From assembly GCA_012735405.1 (NCBI GenBank), contig JAAYHM010000006.1, positions 1-33,231 of the forward strand: DNA of 33,231 nucleotides, written 5' to 3'. A program made the translations under genes and the position numbers. The notes beneath the pieces are model-generated. The model had not been told where the DNA came from, ran no database searches, and saw only the letters and a list, made by a program, of their open reading frames with translations. Below are positions 22,911 to 32,807 of this stretch, in pieces. Position 1 is the first letter of the stretch, and each line of letters starts with the position of its first letter. The stretch comes from Tissierellia bacterium (GTDB taxonomy: Bacteria; Bacillota; Clostridia; Tissierellales; Tepidimicrobiaceae).

Positions 22911-24257
22911 GTGTTTTATTATGGAGTTGATACCTTAAGACCAAATCTTTTCAAGGATGTATTTCCTTATGAAGAACTTCCAAAGATAAAATTTAATAAT
23001 ATTCAGTTACCAATGGAAATTTCCGAAGACATATGGATTACAGATACAACTTTTAGAGATGGGCAGCAATCTATGTCTGCTATGACTGTGGAACAAATGG
23101 TAAGGATATATGATTATCTACATGAGTTGGATAATGGTTCTGGCATTATTAGGCAAACTGAATTTTTCCTTTATTCACAAAAGGATAGGGAAGCTGTGGA
23201 AAAGTGTATGGCTAGAGGATATGATTATCCACAGATTACTTCATGGATAAGGGCTAATGAAGAGGATTTTAAATTGGTAAAGGAAATGGGCATAAAGGAA
23301 ACGGGAATTCTCATGTCCTCTTCCGATTACCATATATTCCATAAATTAAATATGACCAGGAAGGAAGCTATGGAAAAATACCTTTCCATAGCAGAGAGGG
23401 CCTTGGAAAATGGAATAATTCCCAGATGCCATTTTGAGGATATTACCAGGGCGGATTTCTTTGGATTTGTGGTACCCTTGGCTAAAAATCTGATGGAGCT
23501 GTCTAAAAAATACAATATGCCTGTAAAAATAAGGGCCTGTGACACCCTAGGCGTTGGCTTACCCTATGTTGGTGTAGAATTACCCAGATCTGTGCCTGCC
23601 TTGATTCATGGATTAAGGTATTACTGCAATGTACCTTCTGAATACATAGAATGGCACGGACACAATGATTATAACAATGTAGTTGTAAATTCTACCACAT
23701 CCTGGCTCTACGGCGGGGCTTCAGTTAATACAACCTTGTTTGGCATTGGAGAAAGGACGGGCAACTGTCCCTTGGAGTCTATGGTCATTGAATATGGGCA
23801 AATAAAGGGCAATACAAAAAATATGAATCTTAGTGTCATTATGGAAATAGTGGAGTATTTTGAAAAGGAACTGGGTTATAAGGTACCAGAGAGGACTCCC
23901 TTTGTTGGCAGTGAGTTTAATGTTACCAGGGCTGGCATTCATGCAGATGGTTTGTTGAAGAATGAGGAAATATATAATAGCTTTGATACAGAAAAAATAC
24001 TGGGCAGGCCACCATTAGTGGCGGTAAACTCCTATTCTGGTTTAGCTGGTATTGCTGCATGGATTAATGGTTATTTCAGGTTAGAGGGTCCAAAAAAAAT
24101 AGATAAGAAGGATCCAAGGATTTTACCAATAAAGAAGTGGATAGACAATGAATATGCCAAAGGGCGTACTTCTACAATTAGAAATGAGGAATTAAAGGAA
24201 TTGGTGTTTAAGTATATTCCCAATATTTTAGATAGGGAAGATTCAAAGGCAATTTAA
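22911..24257 (+). CDS. Re-citrate synthase (HMGL/homocitrate synthase-like)
   Basis: A 448-aa TIM-barrel enzyme of the DRE-TIM/HMG-lyase-like superfamily, starting at GTG with GGGGGGAT upstream. Motifs are ITDTTFRDGQQS (metal and substrate loop), EWHGHNDYNNVVVN (HxH metal ligands), GERTGNCPLESM, and VTRAGIHADGL. The family includes isopropylmalate, homocitrate and anaerobic Re-specific citrate synthases. The length, the lack of a leucine-type regulatory domain, and the neighbours (aconitase, isocitrate dehydrogenase and pyruvate carboxylase) point to the Re-citrate synthase known from Clostridium kluyveri. It would condense oxaloacetate and acetyl-CoA to citrate. Homocitrate synthase is the main alternative. 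Confidence 0.88.
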   Translation: MFYYGVDTLRPNLFKDVFPYEELPKIKFNNIQLPMEISEDIWITDTTFRDGQQSMSAMTVEQMVRIYDYLHELDNGSGIIRQTEFFLYSQKDREAVEKCMARGYDYPQITSWIRANEEDFKLVKEMGIKETGILMSSSDYHIFHKLNMTRKEAMEKYLSIAERALENGIIPRCHFEDITRADFFGFVVPLAKNLMELSKKYNMPVKIRACDTLGVGLPYVGVELPRSVPALIHGLRYYCNVPSEYIEWHGHNDYNNVVVNSTTSWLYGGASVNTTLFGIGERTGNCPLESMVIEYGQIKGNTKNMNLSVIMEIVEYFEKELGYKVPERTPFVGSEFNVTRAGIHADGLLKNEEIYNSFDTEKILGRPPLVAVNSYSGLAGIAAWINGYFRLEGPKKIDKKDPRILPIKKWIDNEYAKGRTSTIRNEELKELVFKYIPNILDREDSKAI

Positions 24258-24276
24258 GTAGGACAGGAGGATAGAA

Positions 24277-26202
24277 ATGGGCTTAACAGTTACAGAGAAA
24301 ATACTTAAAGAACATTTAGTATCAGGAAAATTAGTAAGGGGTGAAGAAATAGGCTTAAGGATAGAACAGACCTTAACCCAGGATTCAACAGGTACCATGG
24401 CCTATTTACAGTTTGAGGCCTTAGGAATTGACAGGGTAAGGACTAAAAGGTCTGTAGCCTATATAGATCACAATATGCTGCAAACAGGACCTGAAAATGC
24501 AGATGATCACCTGTACATCCAAAGTGTTGCCAAGAAACATGGAATATATTTTTCTAAGGCAGGCAATGGAATATGCCATCAGGTTCATTTAGAAAGATTT
24601 GGTGTACCAGGCCAGACCCTTTTGGGATCGGACAGCCATACTCCTACCTGCGGAGGCTTAGGTATGCTTGGCTTTGGAGCAGGAGGCTTAGATGTGGCAG
24701 TGGCCATGGCAGGTGGAGAGTATTATATAACTATGCCTAAAATAGTAAGGGTGGAGTTAAGAGGAAAGCTGAAAAAAGGGGTATCTGCTAAGGATATTAT
24801 ATTGGAGGTACTTAGAAAGTACAAGGTTAAAGGGGGACTAAACAAGGTATTTGAATATACTGGTGAAGGAGTAAAGTACCTTACAGTCCCTGAAAGGGCT
24901 ACCATAACCAATATGGGGGCAGAATTGGGGGCAACTACATCCATATTCCCTTCTGACGAGGAAACCTACAAGTTTTTAAAGGCCCAGGGAAGAAAAGAGG
25001 ACTTTGTAAGAATAGAAGCCGATGAGGATGCCTATTATGATGAAGAAATAATCATAGATTTAGATAAATTAGAACCCTTAGTTGCCTGTCCCCACAGCCC
25101 TGACAATGTAGTAGCTGTATCTTCTTTAGATAGGATTAAGGTTAATCAGGTGGCTATAGGCAGTTGTACCAACTCCTCCTATATGGATTTAATGAAGGTA
25201 GCCAATATACTAGAGGGCAGGACCATAGCTGAAGATGTATCCTTAGTCATTTCTCCCGGTTCAAAGCAGGTACTAAGCATGCTAGCTGCAAATGGTGCCT
25301 TGGCAAAGCTTATAGCAGCAGGTGCTAGAATTTTAGAATCAGCCTGTGGCCCCTGCATTGGTATGGGACAGTCTCCTAATACAGGAGGAGTTTCCTTAAG
25401 AACCTTTAACAGGAATTTTAAGGGAAGATCAGGGACACCTTCAGCCAATGTTTATTTGGCAAGTCCTGAAGTTGCAGCCGTTTCTGCCTTAACTGGCTAT
25501 ATTACAGATCCTGTGGAATATTTGAAGGATGTAGATATAAGGGTGGAAATGCCAGATAGATTTTTAATCAATGATAATCTGATAATTAAGCCTGCAGAGG
25601 ATGGAGAGGAAGTAGAAGTTATAAGGGGGCCAAATATTAAGCCTTTTCCTAGACCTAAGGCTATTGGAGAGGACATACAAGGCAAGGTTCTTATAAAAGT
25701 AGGAGATGACATAACTACTGACCACATAATGCCCTCCAATGCTAAACTGCTGCCCTATAGGTCCAATATTCCATACTTATCAGATTATTGTCTGGTACCC
25801 TGTGACCCGGAATTTCCAAATAGGGCCAGAAAGCAGGGGGGAGGCCTTATAATAGGAGGCCATAATTATGGACAGGGTTCAAGCAGGGAACATGCAGCCT
25901 TAGTGCCACTATATCTGGGAATAAAAGCTGTTTTGGCAAAATCCTTTGCAAGGATCCATAAACAAAATTTAATAAATAACGGCATACTTCCCTTAACCTT
26001 TTCCAAGGAGGAAGACTATGACCGTATTGATCCATATGATGAATTGATTATAGAAAATGTATTGACCCAATTGGATAAAGACACTATAATGGTAAAAAAT
26101 ATAACAAAGAATGAAGATTATACTCTGCTTTTAGATATTACTGAAAGACAAAGGAATATCCTTAAATCTGGTGGCCTTTTAAACTATGTGAAAGGGGAAT
26201 AG
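24277..26202 (+). CDS. Aconitate hydratase (short, single-chain bacterial type)
   Basis: A 641-aa iron-sulfur hydro-lyase that interconverts citrate and isocitrate. The [4Fe-4S] cysteines are visible as C297 (GSCTNSSYMD) and C357/C360 (SACGPCIGMGQ). The N-terminal part shows LGSDSHTPTCGGLGMLGFGAGG. The C-terminal swivel domain contains DDITTDHIMPS and GGHNYGQGSSREHAALVP, so the two parts that are separate subunits in isopropylmalate isomerase are fused. At about 640 residues it is shorter than AcnA (about 890) and belongs to the compact aconitase family found in many anaerobes. GGAGG precedes the ATG, 19 bp after the citrate synthase gene. Confidence 0.94.
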   Translation: MGLTVTEKILKEHLVSGKLVRGEEIGLRIEQTLTQDSTGTMAYLQFEALGIDRVRTKRSVAYIDHNMLQTGPENADDHLYIQSVAKKHGIYFSKAGNGICHQVHLERFGVPGQTLLGSDSHTPTCGGLGMLGFGAGGLDVAVAMAGGEYYITMPKIVRVELRGKLKKGVSAKDIILEVLRKYKVKGGLNKVFEYTGEGVKYLTVPERATITNMGAELGATTSIFPSDEETYKFLKAQGRKEDFVRIEADEDAYYDEEIIIDLDKLEPLVACPHSPDNVVAVSSLDRIKVNQVAIGSCTNSSYMDLMKVANILEGRTIAEDVSLVISPGSKQVLSMLAANGALAKLIAAGARILESACGPCIGMGQSPNTGGVSLRTFNRNFKGRSGTPSANVYLASPEVAAVSALTGYITDPVEYLKDVDIRVEMPDRFLINDNLIIKPAEDGEEVEVIRGPNIKPFPRPKAIGEDIQGKVLIKVGDDITTDHIMPSNAKLLPYRSNIPYLSDYCLVPCDPEFPNRARKQGGGLIIGGHNYGQGSSREHAALVPLYLGIKAVLAKSFARIHKQNLINNGILPLTFSKEEDYDRIDPYDELIIENVLTQLDKDTIMVKNITKNEDYTLLLDITERQRNILKSGGLLNYVKGE

Positions 26203-26204
26203 AC

Positions 26205-27248
26205 ATGGCATATAAGGTGACTTTAATTCCTGGAGATGGCATAGGACCAGAGGTAATTTCTGCCGCAGTGGATGTTATTGAGGCTACAGGAGTTCATATA
26301 AATTGGGAAAGGGTAGAGGCTGGAGGCCAGGCTATGGAAAAAGAGGGCACACCTCTACCTGCCTATGTTATTGAAAGTATCAGAAAAAACAAAATTGCCT
26401 TAAAGGGCCCTTTAACCACCCCCATTGGTTATGGGTTCAGGAGTTTAAATGTAGCTTTAAGAAAAGAATTTGACCTATTTGCAAATATAAGGCCTGTTAG
26501 ATCCTTTGATGGTGTAGAGAGTCTTCATAAGGATGTTGATTTAATTATCGTCAGGGAAAATACAGAAGACCTTTACATAGGACAGGAAAGGATGATAGAT
26601 GATAATAGGGCTGAAAGTATTAAGGTAATTACTAAAGGGGCCAGTGAAAGAATTTGTAAATATGCCTTTTACCTGGCTGAAAACTTAAATAGGAAAAAAG
26701 TGACCCTGGTTCATAAGGCTAATATTCTCAAATTAACTGATGGTCTATTCTTGGAAACTGGCAGGAAGGTGGCTAAAGACCATCCTCATATAGAATTTGA
26801 AGAAGTGATTGTAGATGCTATGAGTATGAAATTAGTTCAAAATCCTCAAGACTACCAGGTAATTGTGGCCCCAAATTTATACGGAGATATATTATCAGAT
26901 TTAGCAGCTGGCCTGGTTGGAGGCTTAGGTCTGGCACCCAGTGCTAATATTGGTGAAGATATTGCCATATTTGAACCAGTCCATGGTTCTGCTTTAGATA
27001 TAGCCAATATGAATATGGCCAACCCTATATCGGCAATACTATCAGGTGCCATGATGTTAAAACATATGGGAAGATTAAAGGAAGCTGGAATGATAGAAGA
27101 TGCCATAGAGGATGTATTGAAGGATAAGGAGAGTAGGACCAGGGATTTGGGAGGCATACTAGGTACAAGGGAGTTTACAGAAAAAATCATAGAAAAAATA
27201 TATAGCTATAAACAAGTTGAAGGTGATGGATATGCAAAAGAGATTTAA
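26205..27248 (+). CDS. icd: Isocitrate dehydrogenase, NAD-type (IDH/IPMDH family)
   Basis: The 347-aa protein starts two bases after the aconitase stop, with AAAGGGG upstream. It has LIPGDGIGPEVISAAVDVI, the substrate loop TTPIGYGFRSLNVALRKEF, the catalytic segment VRENTEDLYIGQE, metal-binding acids in NLYGDILSDLAAGLVGG, and the cofactor motif IFEPVHGSALDIANMN. The Asp in HGSALD, where NADP-dependent enzymes carry other residues, indicates NAD preference. The family also contains isopropylmalate and homoisocitrate dehydrogenases. Tight linkage to citrate synthase and aconitase makes isocitrate to 2-oxoglutarate the best call. Confidence 0.92.
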   Translation: MAYKVTLIPGDGIGPEVISAAVDVIEATGVHINWERVEAGGQAMEKEGTPLPAYVIESIRKNKIALKGPLTTPIGYGFRSLNVALRKEFDLFANIRPVRSFDGVESLHKDVDLIIVRENTEDLYIGQERMIDDNRAESIKVITKGASERICKYAFYLAENLNRKKVTLVHKANILKLTDGLFLETGRKVAKDHPHIEFEEVIVDAMSMKLVQNPQDYQVIVAPNLYGDILSDLAAGLVGGLGLAPSANIGEDIAIFEPVHGSALDIANMNMANPISAILSGAMMLKHMGRLKEAGMIEDAIEDVLKDKESRTRDLGGILGTREFTEKIIEKIYSYKQVEGDGYAKEI

Positions 27249-30200
27249 AAAGGTATTAGTAGCTAATAGAGGAGAAATTGCCATCAGGATTTTTAGGGCT
27301 TGTAGTGAACTAGGCATTAGAACTGTTGCAGTATATTCTAATGAAGATAAGAATTCTCTTTTTAGGGTTAAGGCTGATGAATCCTATTTAATTGGAAGGA
27401 ATAAGGGACCTATTGAGGCCTATTTGAGCATTGATGAAATAATAGATCTAGCCCTAAAAAAAGGTGTAGATGCCATACATCCTGGATATGGTTTCCTATC
27501 AGAAAATCCAGACTTTGCTAGAAAATGTGAAGAGGTAGGAATAGAATTTATAGGTCCAACCTATGATATGATGTTAAATTTAGGTGATAAGATAAAATCC
27601 AAAAAACTAGCAGCTAGTTTAGGTGTACCCATAATTCCAGGAATAGAAAAGGCAGTTAATTCCCTGGATGAAATTATAGAATTTGCAAGGGAACATGGCT
27701 ATCCTATAATGCTAAAGGCTGCTGCAGGAGGCGGCGGCAGAGGCATGAGGGTAGTTAGAAGGGAAGAAGAATTAAGGGAACAATTTGAAAGTGCAAGAGA
27801 CGAAGCTAAAAAGGCCTTTGGTGTTGGTGACATATTTGTAGAAAAATATTTGGAAAAACCAAAGCACATAGAAGTGCAAATTTTAGGGGACAGGTATGGA
27901 AATATTGTACATCTGTATGAAAGGGACTGTTCCATACAAAGAAGGCATCAAAAGATTATAGAGTTTACACCTGCCTTTACCCTTACAGAAGAGCAAAGGC
28001 AAAATATTTGCAATGATGCAGTAAAAATAGGAAGGGTCATTAATTACAGAGGAGCTGGAACTGTTGAGTTTCTACTGGATAAGCATGGCAACCACTACTT
28101 TATTGAAGTCAACCCCAGAATACAGGTGGAACATACCATAACTGAATTAACTACAGGGATAGATATAGTTCAGGCTCAAATTTTAGTAGCTGAAGGCTAT
28201 CCCTTAGACTCAAAAGAAATAGGCATAAGAAGCCAGGATGATATTCAACCTCGAGGATATGCAATCCAGTGCAGGGTAACTACAGAGGACCCATTAAGGG
28301 ATTTTATGCCGGATACAGGTATAATAGACAAATATAGAACTGGATCTGGCTTTGGAATACGACTGGATGGAGGCAATGGCTTCACAGGAGCTAACATAGG
28401 TCCCTATTATGACAGCCTTTTAGTAAAGGTTACAGGCTGGTCCAGGACCTTTGAAGATGCAAGTAGGAAGCTTATAAGAGCTCTTAAGGAGATAAAAATA
28501 AGGGGAGTAAAGACCAATATTCCATTTTTAATTAATGTATTAAACCATGAAGAGTTTTTAAGTGGAAAATGTGATACAGGATTTATTACCTACAATCCAG
28601 AGTTATTTGAAATAGAGACTAAGGAAGACAAGGAACTTAAGGTACTAAAATATATTGGTGAAAAGGTAATAAATGAAACCAAGGGATATAAGCCTGATTT
28701 TAATATTCCCAGGATACCAGCTATTAATAAACCTGATAAACTATATGGCACAAAGCAAATACTGGATGAAAAAGGACCTGAAGGCCTGGTCCAGTGGATC
28801 AGGGATAATGAAAAACTTCTTTTGACAGATACAACTATGAGGGATGCCCATCAATCCTTAATGGCTACCAGAATGAGGACTGTAGACATGCTGAGGATTG
28901 CAGAAGCCACATCTGTACTGGCTAAGGACCTTTTCTCCCTGGAAATGTGGGGAGGGGCAACCTTTGATGTAAGCTATAGGTTCTTGAGGGAATGTCCTTG
29001 GAAAAGACTGGAGTTATTAAGGGAAAGGATACCTAACATATTATTCCAAATGCTACTTAGAGGTGCCAATGGTGTTGGCTATACAAATTATCCGGATAAT
29101 GTAATAAGGGCTTTTATTAAAGAGGCAGCAGATAGGGGAATAGATGTTTTTAGAATATTTGACTCCTTAAACTGGATAAAGGGAATGGAAGTAGCCATAG
29201 ATGAAGTGTTAAAGCAGGGTAAGGTAGTTGAAGCTTGTATTTGCTACACTGGGGATATATTAGATAATAAAAGGGATAAGTACACCTTGGATTACTATAT
29301 TAAAACTGCCAGGGAAATAGAAAAGAGGGGTGCCCATATATTGGGTATCAAGGACATGTCATCCCTATTAAAGCCCCAGGCTGCCTATAAGCTTATTAGT
29401 GCCTTGAAGGAAGAAATAGAAATTCCAATCCATCTCCATACCCATGATACCAGTGGAAATGGTGTGGCTACGATTTTAATGGCAGCCCAAGCTGGAGTAG
29501 ATATAGTAGACACTGCCTTCAACAGCATGGCAGGATTGACAAGTCAACCTGCCTTAAACTCCGTAGTTGCTGCCTTAGAGCATACAGAAAGGTCTACTGG
29601 CTTAAATTTGGATAACTTACAAAAAATTTCCGACTACTGGGAGGATATAAGGCCTATATACAGCCAGTTTGAATCTGGATTAAAGTTTGGAACAGCAGAG
29701 ATATACAAGTATGAGATTCCTGGTGGACAGTATTCAAATTTAAGGCCTCAGGTGGAAAGCTTTGGCCTGGGACACAGGTTTGATGAAGTTAAAGAAATGT
29801 ACAGGACTGTTAACCAAATGCTAGGGGATATAGTTAAGGTGACCCCTACATCTAAGGTAGTAGGAGATTTGGCTATTTTTATGGTTCAAAATGATTTAAC
29901 ACCTGAAAATATATATGATAAGGCTAAGAACATGGCCTTCCCGGATTCAGTAGTATCTTATTTTAAGGGCATGATGGGGCAGCCTATGGGAGGCTTTCCG
30001 GAAAGATTACAAAAATTAGTACTGAAGGGTGAAAAGCCTATAACTTGTAGGCCTGGAGAATTGTTGGAAGATGAGGATTTTGACAGGATTTATAATTACC
30101 TAAAGGAAAAGTATGATATGGAGCCTTCCATGAAGGAAATACTATCCTATGCCTTCTATCCTAAGGTGTTTGAAGAATACTTACAATCCATTAGGGAAGA

Positions 30201-30663
30201 AGGAGATTTCAGCAGGGTTAGCAGCGATGTGTTTTTCTATGGCATAAAGGAAGGAGAAACGGCAGAAGTAGGAATTGAAGAAGGAAAGGTCTTGGTTATT
30301 AAGCTTCTTGAAATAGGGAAATTAGATGATGAAGGATATAGAACCTTGTATTTTGAAGTAAATGATAGCAGAAGGGCTATAAAGATATTTGATAAGGGAA
30401 GCAATATTGTAAGAAAAGAAGAATTTACCCAAAAAGCTGATCCGGATAATAAATTGGAAATTGGGGCTAGTATACCTGGGCTAGTGGCTAAAATACTAGT
30501 CAAGGAAGGGGATAAGGTAGAAAAGAATCAAGTTGTAGCTGTAATAGAGGCTATGAAAATGGAAACCCATGTAACTGCAGCTACAGAAGGCAAGGTTAAA
30601 TCAATCTTTGTTAAGGAAGGGCAAAATGTAGAATTAGATCAATTGCTAATTAGGCTGGAATAA
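27232..30663 (+). CDS. pyc: Pyruvate carboxylase
   Basis: The start is ATG 27232 with AAGGTGAT upstream (1,143 aa), overlapping icd by 17 nt, which suggests translational coupling. Domains in order: biotin carboxylase (about 1-450; VLVANRGEIAIRIFRAC, KAAAGGGGRGMRVV, and EVNPRIQVEHTITE), carboxyltransferase TIM barrel (about 525-800; LLTDTTMRDAHQSLMATRMR and HLHTHDTSGNGVATI), the allosteric/PYC linker, and a C-terminal biotinyl domain with K1109 in EAMKMETH. It is a full-length single-chain enzyme that makes oxaloacetate from pyruvate, bicarbonate and ATP, and so supplies the citrate synthase at the head of the operon. Confidence 0.97.
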   Translation: MQKRFKKVLVANRGEIAIRIFRACSELGIRTVAVYSNEDKNSLFRVKADESYLIGRNKGPIEAYLSIDEIIDLALKKGVDAIHPGYGFLSENPDFARKCEEVGIEFIGPTYDMMLNLGDKIKSKKLAASLGVPIIPGIEKAVNSLDEIIEFAREHGYPIMLKAAAGGGGRGMRVVRREEELREQFESARDEAKKAFGVGDIFVEKYLEKPKHIEVQILGDRYGNIVHLYERDCSIQRRHQKIIEFTPAFTLTEEQRQNICNDAVKIGRVINYRGAGTVEFLLDKHGNHYFIEVNPRIQVEHTITELTTGIDIVQAQILVAEGYPLDSKEIGIRSQDDIQPRGYAIQCRVTTEDPLRDFMPDTGIIDKYRTGSGFGIRLDGGNGFTGANIGPYYDSLLVKVTGWSRTFEDASRKLIRALKEIKIRGVKTNIPFLINVLNHEEFLSGKCDTGFITYNPELFEIETKEDKELKVLKYIGEKVINETKGYKPDFNIPRIPAINKPDKLYGTKQILDEKGPEGLVQWIRDNEKLLLTDTTMRDAHQSLMATRMRTVDMLRIAEATSVLAKDLFSLEMWGGATFDVSYRFLRECPWKRLELLRERIPNILFQMLLRGANGVGYTNYPDNVIRAFIKEAADRGIDVFRIFDSLNWIKGMEVAIDEVLKQGKVVEACICYTGDILDNKRDKYTLDYYIKTAREIEKRGAHILGIKDMSSLLKPQAAYKLISALKEEIEIPIHLHTHDTSGNGVATILMAAQAGVDIVDTAFNSMAGLTSQPALNSVVAALEHTERSTGLNLDNLQKISDYWEDIRPIYSQFESGLKFGTAEIYKYEIPGGQYSNLRPQVESFGLGHRFDEVKEMYRTVNQMLGDIVKVTPTSKVVGDLAIFMVQNDLTPENIYDKAKNMAFPDSVVSYFKGMMGQPMGGFPERLQKLVLKGEKPITCRPGELLEDEDFDRIYNYLKEKYDMEPSMKEILSYAFYPKVFEEYLQSIREEGDFSRVSSDVFFYGIKEGETAEVGIEEGKVLVIKLLEIGKLDDEGYRTLYFEVNDSRRAIKIFDKGSNIVRKEEFTQKADPDNKLEIGASIPGLVAKILVKEGDKVEKNQVVAVIEAMKMETHVTAATEGKVKSIFVKEGQNVELDQLLIRLE

Positions 30664-30675
30664 GTATTTAATGCT

Positions 30676-30707
30676 AACAGTATGGCTAAAGGGCCATACT
30701 GTTTTTT
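30676..30707 (+). terminator. Terminator after pyc
   Basis: AACAGTATGGC (30676-30686) pairs perfectly with GCCATACTGTT (30693-30703) around a 6-nt loop, with T's to 30707. It ends the carbon operon. Confidence 0.93.
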
Positions 30708-30725
30708 ATTTACTACAGCATTTAA

Positions 30726-30755
30726 TTGGTGTTTTTTTGCAGCATATTATATAAT
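30726..30755 (+). promoter_or_regulatory. Promoter candidate for yycJ-htrA
   Basis: TTGGTG (30726-30731), an 18-bp spacer and TATAAT (30750-30755) predict a start near 30762. Since terminators precede both this unit and the carbon operon, yycJ needs its own promoter and this is the best one. Confidence 0.6.
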
Positions 30756-30788
30756 ATACTTATTAGCATAAAATTTGGAGGAATATAT

Positions 30789-31583
30789 ATGGAGCTTAAA
30801 TTTTGTTCTTTATCTAGTGGTAGCAGTGGTAATTGTCAGTACCTTGGTACTTCCAGGACCAAAATATTAATAGATGCAGGTTTAAGTGGGAAAAGAATAG
30901 AATCCCTATTATTATCCATTGATGTTAAGCCTGAAGAAATAGATTATATACTTGTAACCCATGAGCATATTGATCATGTAAAGGGTGTAGGAGTTTTATC
31001 CAGGAGATATGATATACCCATACTTGCCAATGAAAAAACATGGGCTTCCATGAAAGAATTAATAGGTAAAATTGATCCCAAAAATATAAAAGTGTTTGAA
31101 TCTGAAAGGGCCTTTGAATTAGGTGATTTAGGCATTTATCCCTTCAAAATATTCCATGATGCTGCAGAACCAGTGGGATTTAGTATATATTATAAAAAAG
31201 CTAAAATTTCCATTATGACAGACACTGGCTGGGTAAATGATAAGATGAAAAAAACCATCAAGGATTCATCCTTATATTTAATTGAATCTAATCATGATGT
31301 AAAAATGCTTAAGGAAGGCAGCTATCCCTGGTATTTAAAACAGAGGATATTAAGCACCAAGGGGCACTTATCAAATGCAGATGCTGCCAGAGTATTGGCA
31401 GACCTTCTAATGGGAAAGGGAGAAATAGTGCTATTAGGCCATTTAAGCAAGGAGAACAATATACCTGAACTGGCTTATAATACAGTTAAAGAGTACATAG
31501 AAGACTATGGACTAAGGGTGGAGAAAAATTTAACCCTGGATTTAACTTACAGGGATAGGGCTGGAAAAGTATATTTCCTGTAG
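30789..31583 (+). CDS. yycJ: YycJ/WalJ metallo-beta-lactamase-fold hydrolase
   Basis: The start is ATG 30789 with TTGGAGG upstream (264 aa); the track start at TTG 30726 lies in the promoter. The N-terminus MELKFCSLSSGSSGNCQYLG is typical. The metal-binding HxHxDH motif is THEHIDHVKGVG, further ligands are in FHDAAEPVGF, IMTDTGW and LIESNHD, and GHLSNADAARVL lies near the C-terminus. YycJ is a nuclease-like enzyme encoded in wal operons and linked to DNA metabolism in Gram-positives. Here it is separated from yycI by the four carbon genes. Confidence 0.93.
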   Translation: MELKFCSLSSGSSGNCQYLGTSRTKILIDAGLSGKRIESLLLSIDVKPEEIDYILVTHEHIDHVKGVGVLSRRYDIPILANEKTWASMKELIGKIDPKNIKVFESERAFELGDLGIYPFKIFHDAAEPVGFSIYYKKAKISIMTDTGWVNDKMKKTIKDSSLYLIESNHDVKMLKEGSYPWYLKQRILSTKGHLSNADAARVLADLLMGKGEIVLLGHLSKENNIPELAYNTVKEYIEDYGLRVEKNLTLDLTYRDRAGKVYFL

Positions 31584-31600
31584 TTTTGGGAGGTGTAGGC

Positions 31601-32737
31601 ATGTATTTTGAAAGGCCACCTAAGAGAAGGAGTCCTCTTTCCTATCTTTTTGTAGCCTTAATTGGGGCTATAATAGGAGGTATAATTACAGCTTATATTG
31701 CACCTAATTATCTATACGGAAAGATTTTACCACTGCCAGATATTTATAAACAAAACTTCCCTTCAAGTACAAGTGTACAGAATATAAATATAAGCCCCAG
31801 TGATGAAATATCAACAGTACAGGCAGTGGCTAAAAAAGCCATGAGTTCTGTTGTGGGAATTACCATTATTCAGGTTCAAAGGCAATTCATATGGGAAACA
31901 GAAGTAGAAGGAATAGGTTCAGGGGTTATTGTAGATTCCAATGGCTATATTCTTACAAACTCCCATGTGGTGGCAGATGGAAGGGCTAAAAGTATAAATG
32001 TATTATTTGAAAATGGAGATACAGCCGAGGGCAGGGTTTTATGGAATGATCCTACTTTAGATATAGCCATAGTAAAGGTCGATGCAAGGGGTCTGCCGGT
32101 GGCGGATTTAGGAGATTCAGATATATTGGAAGTAGGTGAAATTGCAGTAGCTATTGGGAATCCATTGGGATTGGAATTTCAAAGAACTGTAACTGCAGGG
32201 GTTATTTCAGGTTTAAACCGTTCCATTAGGACACAGGATGGCAATCTTATGGAAAATTTAATTCAAACAGATGCATCCATTAATCCCGGCAATAGTGGAG
32301 GGCCACTTTTAAACAGCAAGGGAGAAGTAATAGGTATAAATACAGCCAAGGTCCAAACAGGAGAAGGGCTGGGTTTTGCAATTCCCATAAATATGATAAA
32401 GCCAATAATAGAAGAGGTAATTAGTACAGGGAATTTTGAAACTGTCTATATGGGTATTTATGGCGTGGAAGTAGAAGTGTATGAAAGACAGTATGGGGTT
32501 AATACTGGCCTTGATAGTGGAATAATAGTATGGGAAGTAGTGGAAGGTTCGCCTGCAGATAAGGCAGGAATTAGGGCAGGAGACATTGTAGTTAAGATAG
32601 ACAATGAATATATAGAAAATATGAATCGCTTAAAGAGGGTATTATATAGATACAAAATAGGAGATAGGGCTAATGTTACAATTGTAAGGGATGGAAGATA
32701 TATTGATGTAGATTTGGTTTTTTCACACGCTAGGTAG
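31601..32737 (+). CDS. htrA: HtrA/DegP-like membrane serine protease
   Basis: The start is ATG 31601 with GGGAGGTG upstream (378 aa), 17 bp after yycJ. One N-terminal membrane helix (about residues 14-33, SYLFVALIGAIIGGIITAYI) anchors an extracellular trypsin-like domain with triad H122 (TNSHVVADG), D154 (TLDIAIVKVD) and S232 (PGNSGGPLLN). A single PDZ domain follows (about 282-375, VVEGSPADKAGIRAGDIVVKI). This is the one-PDZ Gram-positive type encoded beside yycJ, which deals with misfolded exported proteins. Confidence 0.95.
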   Translation: MYFERPPKRRSPLSYLFVALIGAIIGGIITAYIAPNYLYGKILPLPDIYKQNFPSSTSVQNINISPSDEISTVQAVAKKAMSSVVGITIIQVQRQFIWETEVEGIGSGVIVDSNGYILTNSHVVADGRAKSINVLFENGDTAEGRVLWNDPTLDIAIVKVDARGLPVADLGDSDILEVGEIAVAIGNPLGLEFQRTVTAGVISGLNRSIRTQDGNLMENLIQTDASINPGNSGGPLLNSKGEVIGINTAKVQTGEGLGFAIPINMIKPIIEEVISTGNFETVYMGIYGVEVEVYERQYGVNTGLDSGIIVWEVVEGSPADKAGIRAGDIVVKIDNEYIENMNRLKRVLYRYKIGDRANVTIVRDGRYIDVDLVFSHAR

Positions 32738-32807
32738 TTTTCTAAAAATATTGTATATAATGTGATATTTCATGTTATTCTATAATAAAAGGCCTGGAGC
32801 TGATATT

